64,000 nt of DNA, taken from contig NZ_WJIB01000011.1 of NCBI RefSeq assembly GCF_019400745.1, positions 186,001 through 250,000 of the forward strand, given 5' to 3'. Shown here one piece after another: positions 1 through 8,546 of the stretch. Source of the stretch: Cohnella sp. CFH 77786 (lineage in GTDB: Bacteria > Bacillota > Bacilli > Paenibacillales > Paenibacillaceae). How positions within the stretch are numbered: position 1 is the stretch's first letter; each line of letters opens with the position of its first letter. Below the pieces are notes generated by a model. It made no database searches. It was not told where the DNA came from and saw only the letters and a program-made list of their open reading frames with translations. The position numbers were made by a program, and so were the translations under genes.

Positions 1-251
1 TCGAGTTGGACAACGTGAAGCTCGAGTTCGAGGGCGGCGCCCTGGAGGAGATCGCCCGCGAAGCGATCAAGCGCAATACGGGCGCGCGGGGTCTACGGGC
101 CATCATCGAAGGCATCATGCTGGACGTGATGTACGAAGTGCCGTCGAGGGACGACGTCGTCAATTGCGTCGTGACCGAGAAGGTCGTCAAAGAGAAGATG
201 GTTCCCGAGCTCCACACGAAGAAAGGCAAGAAAAAAGAAGAAAGCGCGTAA
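1..251 (+). CDS. clpX: ATP-dependent Clp protease ATP-binding subunit ClpX, C-terminal part
   Basis: Only the last 83 residues are in the window; the gene runs in from the left edge with its reading frame at position 3. ClpX is the AAA+ unfoldase that feeds substrates to ClpP in the cytoplasm. The visible part is the alpha-helical lid (small AAA) domain, with the sensor-2 type stretch [11 protein letters not shown] that is typical of ClpX and ends in a charged Lys/Glu-rich tail. The following lonB-lon-engB order supports the call, since clpX sits directly before these genes in Bacillus. Identity rests on the C-terminal motif plus synteny. Confidence 0.93.
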   Translation, partial: ELDNVKLEFEGGALEEIAREAIKRNTGARGLRAIIEGIMLDVMYEVPSRDDVVNCVVTEKVVKEKMVPELHTKKGKKKEESA

Positions 252-262
252 GCTGCAGATAG

Positions 263-292
263 AATCCACCTCGTCGAAAGACGAGGTGGATT
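263..292 (+). promoter_or_regulatory. Perfect 13-bp hairpin with GAAA tetraloop between clpX and ispG
   Basis: Arms at 263-275 and 280-292 are exact reverse complements and enclose the stable tetraloop GAAA. The hairpin lies between the clpX stop and the ispG ribosome-binding site. No U-tract follows (next bases GATATTCGG), so it is not a canonical intrinsic terminator. It could be a U-less terminator, an RNA processing or stability element, or an attenuator of ispG. Confidence 0.6.
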
Positions 293-315
293 GATATTCG
301 GGGAGAGAAGCGGTT

Positions 316-1413
316 ATGTACAAAAGGACAGACACCGTTCCCGTCCGGGTGGGGAACCTGACGATCGGCGGGAACAACCAGGTCATCCTGCAAAGCATGT
401 GCACGACGAAGACGGCAGACGTCGCCGCCACCGTGGCGGAGATCAAACGGCTCGAGGAAGCCGGGTGCCAGCTGGTCCGCGTCACGGTCAACAACAAGGA
501 AGCGGCGGAAGCGATCAAAGCGATCAAACGGGAAATTTCCATTCCTCTCGTCGCAGACATCCATTTCGACTACCGGCTTGCGCTCCTGGCGATCGAGAAC
601 GGCATCGACAAGGTGCGGATCAATCCCGGCAATATCGGCCGCCGCGAGAAGGTGGAAGCGGTCGTCAAAGCATGCAAAGAACGCGGCATTCCGATCCGGA
701 TCGGCGTCAACGCCGGGTCACTCGAGAACCATCTGCTGGAGAAATACGGCTATCCGACCCCGGAAGCGATGGTGGAGAGCGCGCTGTTCCATATCGGCAT
801 TTTGGAGGAGCTGGATTTTCACGATATCATCGTGTCCTTGAAGGCATCTGACGTGCCGATGGCGATCGCGGCCTACACGCAAGCGGCCGAAATTATTCGC
901 TACCCCCTCCACCTGGGCATTACGGAAGCCGGAACGCTGTACTCCGGCACGATCAAAAGCTCGGCCGGTCTCGGCGTGCTGCTGAACGCCGGCATCGGGA
1001 ACACGATGCGGATTTCCCTAAGCGCCGATCCCGTAGAGGAGATCAAGGCGGCGCGCGAGTTGCTGAAGGTGTTCGGTCTGATCACGGACGCGCCGACGCT
1101 CATCTCCTGCCCGACCTGCGGCCGACTGGACATCGACCTGTTCTCCGTGGCGAACGAGGTGGAAGAGTACTTGTCCAAGCTCAAGGTGCCGATTAAGGTC
1201 AGCGTGCTCGGATGCGCGGTGAACGGGCCGGGGGAAGCCCGGGAGGCGGACATTGGCATCGCCGGGGCCCGCGGGGAAGGGATGCTGTTCCGCTACGGCG
1301 AAATGATCCGTAAAGTGCCGGAGGCGGAGCTGGTATCCGAGCTGAAGAAGGAAATCGACCATATCGCGGCCGTGTACGGCGAGACGGGGGTTATTCCAGG
1401 GAGGAAGCATTGA
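316..1413 (+). CDS. ispG: 4-hydroxy-3-methylbut-2-enyl-diphosphate synthase (IspG/GcpE)
   Basis: IspG is the [4Fe-4S] enzyme of the methylerythritol phosphate (MEP) isoprenoid pathway that converts methylerythritol cyclodiphosphate to HMBPP, with flavodoxin or ferredoxin as reductant. The 365-residue length fits the two-domain bacterial form: TIM barrel (about 1-255) then a ferredoxin-like Fe-S domain. Cluster ligands are seen as C265 and C268 (CPTCGR) and C300 (GCAVNGPGE), with E307 after them. The start has a GGAGAG site just upstream. It overlaps or abuts the next gene and so is probably co-transcribed with it. Its place between clpX and lonB differs from Bacillus. Confidence 0.95.
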   Translation: MYKRTDTVPVRVGNLTIGGNNQVILQSMCTTKTADVAATVAEIKRLEEAGCQLVRVTVNNKEAAEAIKAIKREISIPLVADIHFDYRLALLAIENGIDKVRINPGNIGRREKVEAVVKACKERGIPIRIGVNAGSLENHLLEKYGYPTPEAMVESALFHIGILEELDFHDIIVSLKASDVPMAIAAYTQAAEIIRYPLHLGITEAGTLYSGTIKSSAGLGVLLNAGIGNTMRISLSADPVEEIKAARELLKVFGLITDAPTLISCPTCGRLDIDLFSVANEVEEYLSKLKVPIKVSVLGCAVNGPGEAREADIGIAGARGEGMLFRYGEMIRKVPEAELVSELKKEIDHIAAVYGETGVIPGRKH

Positions 1414-1940
1414 TGCCGGCGGGTTGGCGGGGCAAGCTGTTCTGGCTGCTCGGCGGACTGGCTTTGCTGCTGTTCCTCGCGGCTTGCGGCTCCGGATCCG
1501 GTACCGATTCCGAGGGGGCCGATTCCGGTAAGGGCGCGTTGCACGTTCATCAGGCCCCGAACGGAGACACCCGGGAAGAAACGGCTTCCTTGGACAAGCT
1601 TCCCGCGTTTCTGGACAACCGTCCCAACAAAATGCTGCTTGCCTACCAGGCTGCGGCGAAGCTCCGCGACACGCTGCAGTGGATCCCGTGCTATTGCGGC
1701 TGCGGGGAGAGCGCCGGGCATAAGAGCAACCTCAACTGCTTCATCCATGAGGTGAGGGAGGACGGCACCGTCGTCTGGGACGATCACGGAACCCGATGCG
1801 ACGTCTGCCAGACGATTGCGCTTCAGGCCGCCCAGATGAAGAGCCAAGGGAAATCGGATTTGGAAATTCGCAAGTTCATCGACGCCTCTTACAAGAACGG
1901 CTACGCGAAACCGACGGTGACGCCGATGCCGGAGGTATAA
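1413..1940 (+). CDS. PCYCGC-motif lipoprotein
   Basis: A 175-residue lipoprotein. The N-terminus has basic residues, a Leu-rich hydrophobic segment and a lipobox ending LAAC (lipidated Cys at about residue 25), so the mature protein should sit on the outer face of the membrane. The core carries the family signature PCYCGC followed by further cysteines (LNCF, RCDVC), suggesting metal or thiol chemistry. The PCYCGC family is common in Bacillaceae and Paenibacillaceae but its function is not known to me. ATG at 1413 overlaps the ispG stop (TGATG) and has GGGAGGAAG before it; a TTG at 1410 is the alternative. Confidence 0.85.
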   Translation: MPAGWRGKLFWLLGGLALLLFLAACGSGSGTDSEGADSGKGALHVHQAPNGDTREETASLDKLPAFLDNRPNKMLLAYQAAAKLRDTLQWIPCYCGCGESAGHKSNLNCFIHEVREDGTVVWDDHGTRCDVCQTIALQAAQMKSQGKSDLEIRKFIDASYKNGYAKPTVTPMPEV

Positions 1941-1967
1941 CAAATAAATGGTCCGACAATCATGGGT

Positions 1968-1990
1968 GCCGCGTTCGCGCGGCTCTTTTT
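1968..1990 (+). terminator. Rho-independent terminator after the PCYCGC gene
   Basis: Stem GCCGCG/CGCGGC with TTCG loop followed by CTTTTTC. It closes the ispG operon. Confidence 0.8.
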
Positions 1991-2013
1991 CTTTGCTTGG
2001 GTGATTCGAACCG

Positions 2014-2045
2014 CAACCCGGCAACCCGGCAACCCGGCAACCCGG
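2014..2045. repeat. Four perfect copies of the 8-bp unit CAACCCGG
   Basis: Back-to-back copies start at 2014, 2022, 2030 and 2038. It is a short microsatellite directly after the operon terminator, in a gene-free stretch. Confidence 0.85.
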
Positions 2046-2072
2046 TGCTAAGAGCAAAAATGTAATTAATCT

Positions 2073-2211
2073 TTGATAAACAACGGTTTTTTTATCAACT
2101 AAGAACCCAAATACACTTAGTCTGACGAATAAAACGATTTTATGGATAAAAGACTCTAAGTGTATTTTGGACGTTAGTTATCGAAATTGGGGAGTATTTT
2201 CGATAACTAAC
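2073..2211. repeat. AT-rich block with three successive inverted repeats
   Basis: Dyad 1: TTGATAAA (2073-2080) with TTTATCAA (2091-2098). Dyad 2: AATACACTTAG (2110-2120) with CTAAGTGTATT (2156-2166), extended by TCT/AGA inside. Dyad 3: perfect 14-bp arms at 2173-2186 and 2198-2211 (GTTAGTTATCGAAA and its complement). The block is much more AT-rich than its surroundings and contains no plausible gene. It may be a degenerate mobile element, a structured RNA or a protein-binding region. Confidence 0.7.
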
Positions 2212-2316
2212 GGTACTTTTACAGTTAGCGTTGAGTGTTTAATGCGAGTGGGGACATTATGGTCGATGACAATCGACTGAGCAGTGCGAATATGTGTTGA
2301 CGTGAGACGGTTGGCG

Positions 2317-2449
2317 GAGGTTAAGCCGGTGAGACCGGCGATAAACGGAGGGCGAGCGGGGGGCCGAGGTTAAGCCGGTGAGACCGGCGATAAACGGAGG
2401 GCGAGTGGGGGGCGGAGGTTAAGCCGGTGAGACCGGCGATAAGGCGATG
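2317..2449. repeat. Tandem array, about three copies of a 49-bp hairpin unit
   Basis: Units begin GAGGTTAAGCC at 2317, 2366 and 2415 (49-bp spacing); the third is cut short. Each holds the exact hairpin GCCGGT-GAG-ACCGGC. The whole 1941-2953 interval is otherwise without a convincing gene: short open frames at 2449-2932 lack recognisable motifs. Confidence 0.85.
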
Positions 2450-2953
2450 TGTGCGGAGGTTGGCGGAGTTGGCGGAGTCATGGGGTCAGTCCGGCCGCGG
2501 TTCGTGGATCAGGTACATCGTCACGTGAAGATGTATGGCCCCCTCCCTTCCGGGAACGGTCTGTATTAAACTCGGGAATCACGGCTGCATGTGGTCGACC
2601 GACCGCAGTCATGCAGCGCACCGTGCGCTGGGGGCTCCGCGTGGTGCGAAAAGCCGTTGGATATGAAGGAAAAAGGTACGAATCGCCTGCGGACCAATTG
2701 TTTCGGGAATTCGTTATGGAACATTATGGCGGGAAACTTCGTCAAGCGAATTGACTATATCTTCCGGGATTCGGGCAATACTATTCAGTATACCCCGGGT
2801 TCCGGATTTTTTGGTGATTCGGAAAGTATAAATTCAACGATCCTTTTCAGAATCGCCTCGGGTAAAACGTCTATCCGTCCGAATAGGACGGGAAGCCGGT
2901 TTACTTGGTTTTCACAATTTCCGGAATGTTGAATGCGGAGAGGAAGTGGGAAA

Positions 2954-4759
2954 ATGAGCTTAAGCATGATCCTGATGCTGATTCAGGTGTTTTTCGCCGT
3001 CATTATCGGCATATATTTCTGGAACTTGCTGCGGAACCAGAAATCGAACCGGAGCGCGGTCGACCGAGAATCCCGCAAGGAGATGGACAAGCTGAGGAAG
3101 CTGCGTTCGATATCCCTGACGAAGCCGTTGGCGGAGAAAACCCGCCCCGCTTCGATGAACGATCTCGTCGGTCAGAAGGAAGGCATTCGCGCGCTCAAGG
3201 CGGCCCTGTGCAGCAGCAATCCCCAGCACGTGCTCGTCTACGGCCCGCCGGGCGTAGGCAAAACCGCGGCAGCGCGGGTCATCCTGGAGGAGGCGAAGAA
3301 AAATCCGCTGTCCCCCTTCCGCCATGACGCGAAGTTCACGGAGATCGATGCGACCACCGCCCGTTTCGACGAACGGGGGATCGCCGACCCGCTCATCGGA
3401 TCGGTGCACGATCCGATTTATCAAGGCGCGGGCGCGATGGGCGTGGCGGGCATTCCCCAGCCGAAGCCCGGCGCCGTGACGAAAGCGCACGGGGGCATCC
3501 TGTTCATCGACGAGATCGGCGAGCTCCATCCGATCCAGATGAACAAGCTGCTCAAGGTGCTCGAGGACCGCAAGGTCTTCCTCGAAAGCGCCTACTACCA
3601 CGCGGAAGATCCGAACATCCCGATGTACATCCACGACATATTCCAGAACGGGTTGCCGGCGGATTTCCGCTTGGTCGGCGCGACGACGCGGTCGCCGAGC
3701 GAGCTGTCGCCCGCGCTGCGCAGCCGGTGCATGGAGGTTTATTTCCGACCTCTGCTGCCGGACGAGATCGGCAGGATCGCCGAGAACGCGATCCACAAAA
3801 TCGGGTTCCAGCCGATGCCCGAAGCCGTGGAGGTCGTCAAGCGGTACGCGACGAACGGCAGGGAAGCGGTCAACATCATCCAGCTGGCCGCCGGGCTCGC
3901 CTTGTCCGAGAACCGTACCGTCCTGTCCGCGGCGGACGTGGAATGGGTCGTGAACAGCAGCCAGCTCCCGCCGCGCCCGGACCGCAAAATCCCGTCCGAA
4001 CCGCAAGTCGGGCTCGTCAACGGCCTGGCGGTTTACGGGCCGAGCATGGGCGCGCTGCTCGAAATCGAGGTCACGGCGATTCCGGCCTCCCCGGGCCGCG
4101 GACAATTCACGATCACCGGCGTCGTGGACGAAGAGGAGCTTGGAGGCGGTCAGCGGACGCTTCGCCGCAAAAGCATGGCCAAAGGCTCGGTGGACAACGT
4201 GCTGACCGTCCTCAGGCGCTGCGGGCTTCATCCGGAGAATTTCGACCTGCACATCAACTTCCCCGGCGGCACGCCCGTCGACGGCCCTTCCGCCGGCGTG
4301 GCGATGGCTGTGGCCATTGCTTCGGCGGTCACGAAGCGGCCGGTCGACAATAAGCTGGCCATGACGGGGGAGGTGAGCATTCATGGCCGGGTCAAACCGG
4401 TGGGCGGCGTCATCGCCAAGGTGGAGGCCGCTTTCCAATCCGGCGCCGAGACGGTGCTCATTCCCAAAGAGAACTGGCAGGCTATTTTCGAGGGGCTGGA
4501 GGGAGTCAAAGTCATCCCCGTGGAGCGGATGGAGGAGGTGTTCCTCCACGTATTCGGGGAACGCGTGATGAGGGAGGAGCGAGAAACGTCCGCACAGGAC
4601 GCGGCTCTTGCCCCGGACGCGTTCGCGGCGGCACCGGCCGTCTCCGTGCTGCACGCCGGCCTGGCGGCGCCCGAGCCTTCGCCGGTTCCGATCGACAGCC
4701 CCGCCCCCAGGCGGGAGCCGCCTCTCTCTCCCGCGCCGGGACTGCCCGCGCAAGGTTAA
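2954..4759 (+). CDS. lonB: ATP-dependent protease LonB
   Basis: LonB is the membrane-anchored Lon-type protease of spore formers; in Bacillus it acts in the forespore. The 601 residues contain an N-terminal transmembrane helix (about 4-24), an AAA+ module with Walker A GPPGVGKT (97-104) and Walker B ILFIDE (182-187), then the Lon serine-lysine protease domain with S446 (DGPSAG) and K489 (GGVIAK). The last 70 or so residues are an Ala/Pro-rich tail beyond the usual end. ATG 2954 is chosen because it matches the family N-terminus and follows GAGAGGAAG; an ATG at 2933 is in frame but lacks that spacing. Immediately upstream of lon, as in Bacillus. Confidence 0.95.
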   Translation: MSLSMILMLIQVFFAVIIGIYFWNLLRNQKSNRSAVDRESRKEMDKLRKLRSISLTKPLAEKTRPASMNDLVGQKEGIRALKAALCSSNPQHVLVYGPPGVGKTAAARVILEEAKKNPLSPFRHDAKFTEIDATTARFDERGIADPLIGSVHDPIYQGAGAMGVAGIPQPKPGAVTKAHGGILFIDEIGELHPIQMNKLLKVLEDRKVFLESAYYHAEDPNIPMYIHDIFQNGLPADFRLVGATTRSPSELSPALRSRCMEVYFRPLLPDEIGRIAENAIHKIGFQPMPEAVEVVKRYATNGREAVNIIQLAAGLALSENRTVLSAADVEWVVNSSQLPPRPDRKIPSEPQVGLVNGLAVYGPSMGALLEIEVTAIPASPGRGQFTITGVVDEEELGGGQRTLRRKSMAKGSVDNVLTVLRRCGLHPENFDLHINFPGGTPVDGPSAGVAMAVAIASAVTKRPVDNKLAMTGEVSIHGRVKPVGGVIAKVEAAFQSGAETVLIPKENWQAIFEGLEGVKVIPVERMEEVFLHVFGERVMREERETSAQDAALAPDAFAAAPAVSVLHAGLAAPEPSPVPIDSPAPRREPPLSPAPGLPAQG

Positions 4760-4790
4760 TCCGAACAGTCGCCGCAAACAAAGCGGTTGA

Positions 4791-4815
4791 AGCCGTCCCC
4801 TCGGACGGCTTTTTT
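4791..4815 (+). terminator. Rho-independent terminator after lonB
   Basis: Stem AGCCGTCC/GGACGGCT followed by six T. It separates lonB from lon. Confidence 0.88.
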
Positions 4816-4839
4816 ACCGCCTCGAGGACGCGGTCAAGT

Positions 4840-4972
4840 GAGCGAATTGCTCGATTTATTTCGAGCAAGCCCCGCGGTAAGCCTCCGACTGGAGCGAATT
4901 GCTCGATTATTTCGAGCAACGACCTGCCGTAAGCCTCCGACTGGAGCGAATTGCTCGATTATTTCGAGCATC
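4840..4972. repeat. Tandem array, three copies of a 52-bp palindrome-bearing unit
   Basis: Copies start at about 4841, 4893 and 4945 (52-bp period); the last is partial. Each contains the dyad TGCTCGA-TTATT-TCGAGCA, with the spacer GTAAGCCTCCGACTG between units. It lies between the lonB terminator and the lon promoter. Confidence 0.85.
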
Positions 4973-5053
4973 TCTCCGACTAAAGACCCCGCCCGATTAA
5001 TCCCGCCCCGCATGGGGGGAACCTATTCGGGTGCGGTCTGGGGGGATGCCGTT

Positions 5054-5082
5054 TTGCGGGCCGCGGGTACATTTGGTACAAT
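5054..5082 (+). promoter_or_regulatory. Probable sigma-A promoter of lon
   Basis: TTGCGG (5054-5059), 17-bp spacer, TACAAT (5077-5082), with TGG just before the -10 (extended -10). The predicted leader is about 185 nt. No CIRCE or obvious CtsR operator is visible. Confidence 0.6.
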
Positions 5083-5178
5083 GACGGAAACAATTTCTTT
5101 CTTGGTCCCTCAGAATTTACGGCGACCTGCAATGCCTTTCTGAGCGATCTCGATCGAAACGACATTCCCAGTCTTCCA

Positions 5179-5197
5179 GCGTTTCCAAAGGAAACGC
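5179..5197 (+). promoter_or_regulatory. Perfect hairpin in the lon leader
   Basis: GCGTTTCC-AAA-GGAAACGC, 8-bp exact stem with a 3-nt loop, about 75 nt before the lon start. Not followed by a T-run. Possible RNA regulatory or stability element. Confidence 0.5.
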
Positions 5198-5272
5198 ACA
5201 TCGTGAGGATGCGCTTAAAGACGGCGCAATCGTTTTACTTGTCCAGATCCGTTTCTTAAGGAGGTGCCGGAC

Positions 5273-7711
5273 ATGGGTTCGGGCAAAACAAAAAGCCGTT
5301 CCATTCCTTTGCTGCCCCTGCGCGGGCTGCTCGTCTATCCCAGCATGGTGCTTCATCTGGACGTCGGACGGGAGAAGTCGGTTAAGGCTCTGGAACAAAG
5401 CATGGTAGACGACCACATGATTCTTCTCTGCTCCCAGTCGGAAGTGAACATCGAAGAGCCGACGCAAGAGGATATATACCGCATCGGTACGATCGCGAAG
5501 GTACGCCAGATGCTCAAGCTGCCGAACGGAACGATCCGCGTGCTCGTGGAAGGCGTCACCCGGGCGGAAATCGAGCAATACTTGCCGAACGACCAGTATT
5601 ACGAAGTGCTGGCCGCGGATCTCCAGGAGACGGGCGGAGGCGATCCCGAACTCGATGCCCTCATGAGAGCCGTCCTGAGCCAGTTCGAGAATTACATCAA
5701 CCTGTCGAAGAAAGTGACGCCGGAGACCCTGGCCGCCGTAGCGGACATCGATCAGCCCGGCCGGCTGGCCGACGTCATTACGAGCCATCTGTCGCTGAAA
5801 ATCAAAGACAAGCAGGAGATATTGGAGACCGTGAACGTTCGCGCGCGTCTGGAACGGGTACTGGACATGCTCGGCAACGAGCGGGAAGTACTGGAGCTGG
5901 AGCGGAAAATCAGCCAGCGCGTCAAGAAGCAGATGGAAAAAACGCAGAAGGAGTACTACCTTCGGGAGCAAATGAAGGCGATCCAGAAGGAGCTCGGCGA
6001 GAAGGAAGGCCGCGCGGGCGAAGCCGAAGAGCTGCGCGGTCAGCTGGAGGAAGCCCGCCTGCCGGAGAAAATCGCCGCCAAGGTCGCGAAGGAAATCGAC
6101 CGGCTGGAGAAGATGCCGGCGGCTTCCGCGGAGGGAGCCGTCATTCGCACTTACGTGGAATGGCTGCTCGCGCTTCCGTGGACGAAACAGACGGAAGACG
6201 ATCTCGATATCGCCAAGGCCGAGCAAATCCTGGACGAAGAGCATTACGGGCTCGAGAAGCCGAAGGAGCGGGTGCTGGAGTACTTAGCCGTCCAGAAGCT
6301 CGTCAAGAAGCTGAAAGGCCCGATCCTCTGCTTCGTCGGGCCCCCCGGCGTCGGCAAAACGTCGCTCGCCCGCTCGATCGCCAAATCGCTCGGGCGCGAA
6401 TTCGTCCGTATCTCTCTCGGCGGCGTGCGCGATGAAGCCGAAATCCGCGGCCATCGCCGCACCTACGTCGGCGCCATGCCCGGCCGGATCATCCAGGGCA
6501 TGCGCAACGCGGGCACCCTGAACCCCGTCTTCCTGTTGGACGAAATCGACAAGATGGCGATGGATTTCCGCGGGGATCCCGCGTCTGCCCTGCTCGAGGT
6601 GCTCGATCCGGAGCAGAACGCCACGTTCAGCGACCATTACATCGAAATGCCGTTCGACCTGTCCAACGTACTGTTCGTCACGACGGCGAACGTCGTCCAT
6701 AACATTCCCCGCCCGCTGCTCGACCGGATGGAACTGCTCACGGTTCCGGGGTATACGGAGCTGGAGAAGCAGGAAATCGCGCAGCGTCATCTTCTGCCGA
6801 AGCAGAAGCGGGAGCACGGCCTGGAGGAAGACCAGTTGGAGGTGCGGCCGGATGCCGTGCTGTCCCTGATCCGCGAATATACCCGGGAATCTGGCGTGCG
6901 GAACATGGAGCAGCAGCTGGCGTCCGTTTGCCGCAAAGCCGCCAAGGCGATTGTGGCCGATCCCGAGGCCGCGCCGATCGTGGTGGACGAAGACAAGCTC
7001 AAGGAATACCTCGGTCCCCCGAAATTCCGCTACGGCATGGCGGAACAGGAAGATCAGATCGGCGCCGTCACCGGACTCGCTTGGACGGAGGTGGGCGGCG
7101 ACACGCTCGTGATCGAGGTCACCGTCATGCCGGGAAGCGGCAAGCTGACCCTCACGGGCAAACTCGGAGACGTCATGAAGGAGTCCGCGCAAGCGGCGTT
7201 CAGCTACACCCGCAGCCGAGTGAAGGAGCTCGGGATCGCGCCCGACTTCCATGAGAAGACCGACATCCATATCCATATCCCCGAAGGCGCGATTCCGAAG
7301 GACGGACCGTCAGCGGGGATCACGATGGCGACCGCGCTCATTTCCGCGCTCACGAACAGGCCCGTGTCGCGCGAAGTCGCGATGACGGGGGAGATCACGC
7401 TGCGGGGACGGGTTCTTCCGATCGGCGGTCTCAAGGAGAAGTCGCTCGCCGCGCACCGAGCCGGCATCCGCAAAGTGCTCATCCCCAAGGACAACGAGCG
7501 CGATCTGCGGGACGTGCCGGAAAGCGTGCGGGAGGATCTGACTTTCGTGCCGGTGTCCCACATGGACGAAGTGCTGGAACACGCCCTGACCGAGCCGATC
7601 CTGATCGCTTCGCCCGTCGGCAACGACCCGCTGGACACGGACCCGGAAGCGCCGATCCCGGCGGCCGTGGAGTCCGAAACCGAGGAGGGGCCGCCGCTCG
7701 GCACCCATTGA
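5273..7711 (+). CDS. lon: ATP-dependent protease La (LonA)
   Basis: Cytoplasmic homo-oligomeric quality-control protease that degrades misfolded and regulatory proteins. The 812 residues show the complete LonA layout: LAN substrate-binding domain (about 10-200), coiled-coil linker, AAA+ with Walker A GPPGVGKT (356-363) and LLDEID Walker B (421-426), and the protease domain with S680 (KDGPSAG) and K723. ATG 5273 has AGGAGG 8 nt upstream; the in-frame GTG at 5264 falls on the ribosome-binding site and is rejected. The tail after about residue 775 is variable and acidic. Followed closely by engB, so they probably share a transcript. Confidence 0.97.
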   Translation: MGSGKTKSRSIPLLPLRGLLVYPSMVLHLDVGREKSVKALEQSMVDDHMILLCSQSEVNIEEPTQEDIYRIGTIAKVRQMLKLPNGTIRVLVEGVTRAEIEQYLPNDQYYEVLAADLQETGGGDPELDALMRAVLSQFENYINLSKKVTPETLAAVADIDQPGRLADVITSHLSLKIKDKQEILETVNVRARLERVLDMLGNEREVLELERKISQRVKKQMEKTQKEYYLREQMKAIQKELGEKEGRAGEAEELRGQLEEARLPEKIAAKVAKEIDRLEKMPAASAEGAVIRTYVEWLLALPWTKQTEDDLDIAKAEQILDEEHYGLEKPKERVLEYLAVQKLVKKLKGPILCFVGPPGVGKTSLARSIAKSLGREFVRISLGGVRDEAEIRGHRRTYVGAMPGRIIQGMRNAGTLNPVFLLDEIDKMAMDFRGDPASALLEVLDPEQNATFSDHYIEMPFDLSNVLFVTTANVVHNIPRPLLDRMELLTVPGYTELEKQEIAQRHLLPKQKREHGLEEDQLEVRPDAVLSLIREYTRESGVRNMEQQLASVCRKAAKAIVADPEAAPIVVDEDKLKEYLGPPKFRYGMAEQEDQIGAVTGLAWTEVGGDTLVIEVTVMPGSGKLTLTGKLGDVMKESAQAAFSYTRSRVKELGIAPDFHEKTDIHIHIPEGAIPKDGPSAGITMATALISALTNRPVSREVAMTGEITLRGRVLPIGGLKEKSLAAHRAGIRKVLIPKDNERDLRDVPESVREDLTFVPVSHMDEVLEHALTEPILIASPVGNDPLDTDPEAPIPAAVESETEEGPPLGTH

Positions 7712-7737
7712 CGCCAAACCGGAAGGACGTTCTTCCC

Positions 7738-8382
7738 ATGAAAATCAAAACCAGCGAATTCGTGATCAGCGCGGCCGGCGAGAGCCAATTTCCGGAGGAC
7801 GGTTTGCCGGAAGTGGCCCTCGCCGGCCGCTCCAACGTCGGCAAGTCCTCACTCATCAACAAGATGCTGCTGCGGCGGAATTTGGCCCGCACGAGCGCGC
7901 AGCCCGGCAAAACGCAGACGCTGAACTATTACCGGATCAACGACGCGCTGTACTTCGTCGATTTTCCCGGCTACGGCTACGCTCGGGTGTCCAAATCGCA
8001 GCGCGAAGCCTGGGGCAAGCTGGCGGAGCGTTACTTGCGGGACCGCAAGCCGCTTAAGCTCGTGCTGCAGCTGGTGGATTTGCGCCATCCCCCGTCGGCG
8101 GACGACCGCAACATGTTCGCCTGGCTTTCCCACTACGGGATCCCGATGTGCGTCGTCGCCACCAAAGCGGACAAAATATCCCGCAACCAGGTCCCGAAGC
8201 ATGCCAAGATCATCCGGCAAGATTTGGGCATGCCCGGGCATTTCCCGCTCGTCGTTTTCTCGTCGGAAACGGGCCAAGGACGGGATGAATTATGGAGCAT
8301 CATCGCGCAAGCGGCAGAAATACCGAGTGAGTCCCCCTCTGAACCCCCTAAAGTACCGCAGGAAACCGAGGATAACGGGTAA
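7738..8382 (+). CDS. engB: Ribosome biogenesis GTP-binding protein EngB (YsxC/YihA)
   Basis: Essential TRAFAC-class GTPase for 50S subunit assembly. The 214 residues carry G1 GRSNVGKS, the switch region with GKTQTLN, G3 DFPGYG and G4 TKAD in the correct order, matching the length of the family. ATG 7738 gives the standard N-terminus MKIKTSEF; an upstream TTG that overlaps the lon stop would add ten uncharacteristic residues. The C-terminal 18 residues are Ser/Pro/Glu rich. The lon-ysxC order is conserved in Bacillus, supporting the call. Confidence 0.95.
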   Translation: MKIKTSEFVISAAGESQFPEDGLPEVALAGRSNVGKSSLINKMLLRRNLARTSAQPGKTQTLNYYRINDALYFVDFPGYGYARVSKSQREAWGKLAERYLRDRKPLKLVLQLVDLRHPPSADDRNMFAWLSHYGIPMCVVATKADKISRNQVPKHAKIIRQDLGMPGHFPLVVFSSETGQGRDELWSIIAQAAEIPSESPSEPPKVPQETEDNG

Positions 8383-8393
8383 AAAGCCGGCGG

Positions 8394-8416
8394 GATTCCG
8401 GGAGGAATCGTTTTTT
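8394..8416 (+). terminator. Probable terminator after engB
   Basis: Stem GATTCC/GGAATC with GGGA loop, then G and six T. Short stem, so moderate confidence. Confidence 0.6.
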
Positions 8417-8546
8417 ACGGGTTTTTTGCGGGAAAATCGCGGCCGGAAGGCGAGAAACGTCCGAAGGAATATCTTATAATAAGGATAGGTAAGTCAGGAT
8501 CGCCAGATCCACAATCGGGCAACAAAATGGGAATTGAGGAGATTTT

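Noticed and set aside
2449-2932. Two overlapping frames of about 100 residues before lonB
   Set aside because: No ribosome-binding sites, atypical composition and no recognisable motif; they overlap each other and the lonB leader.
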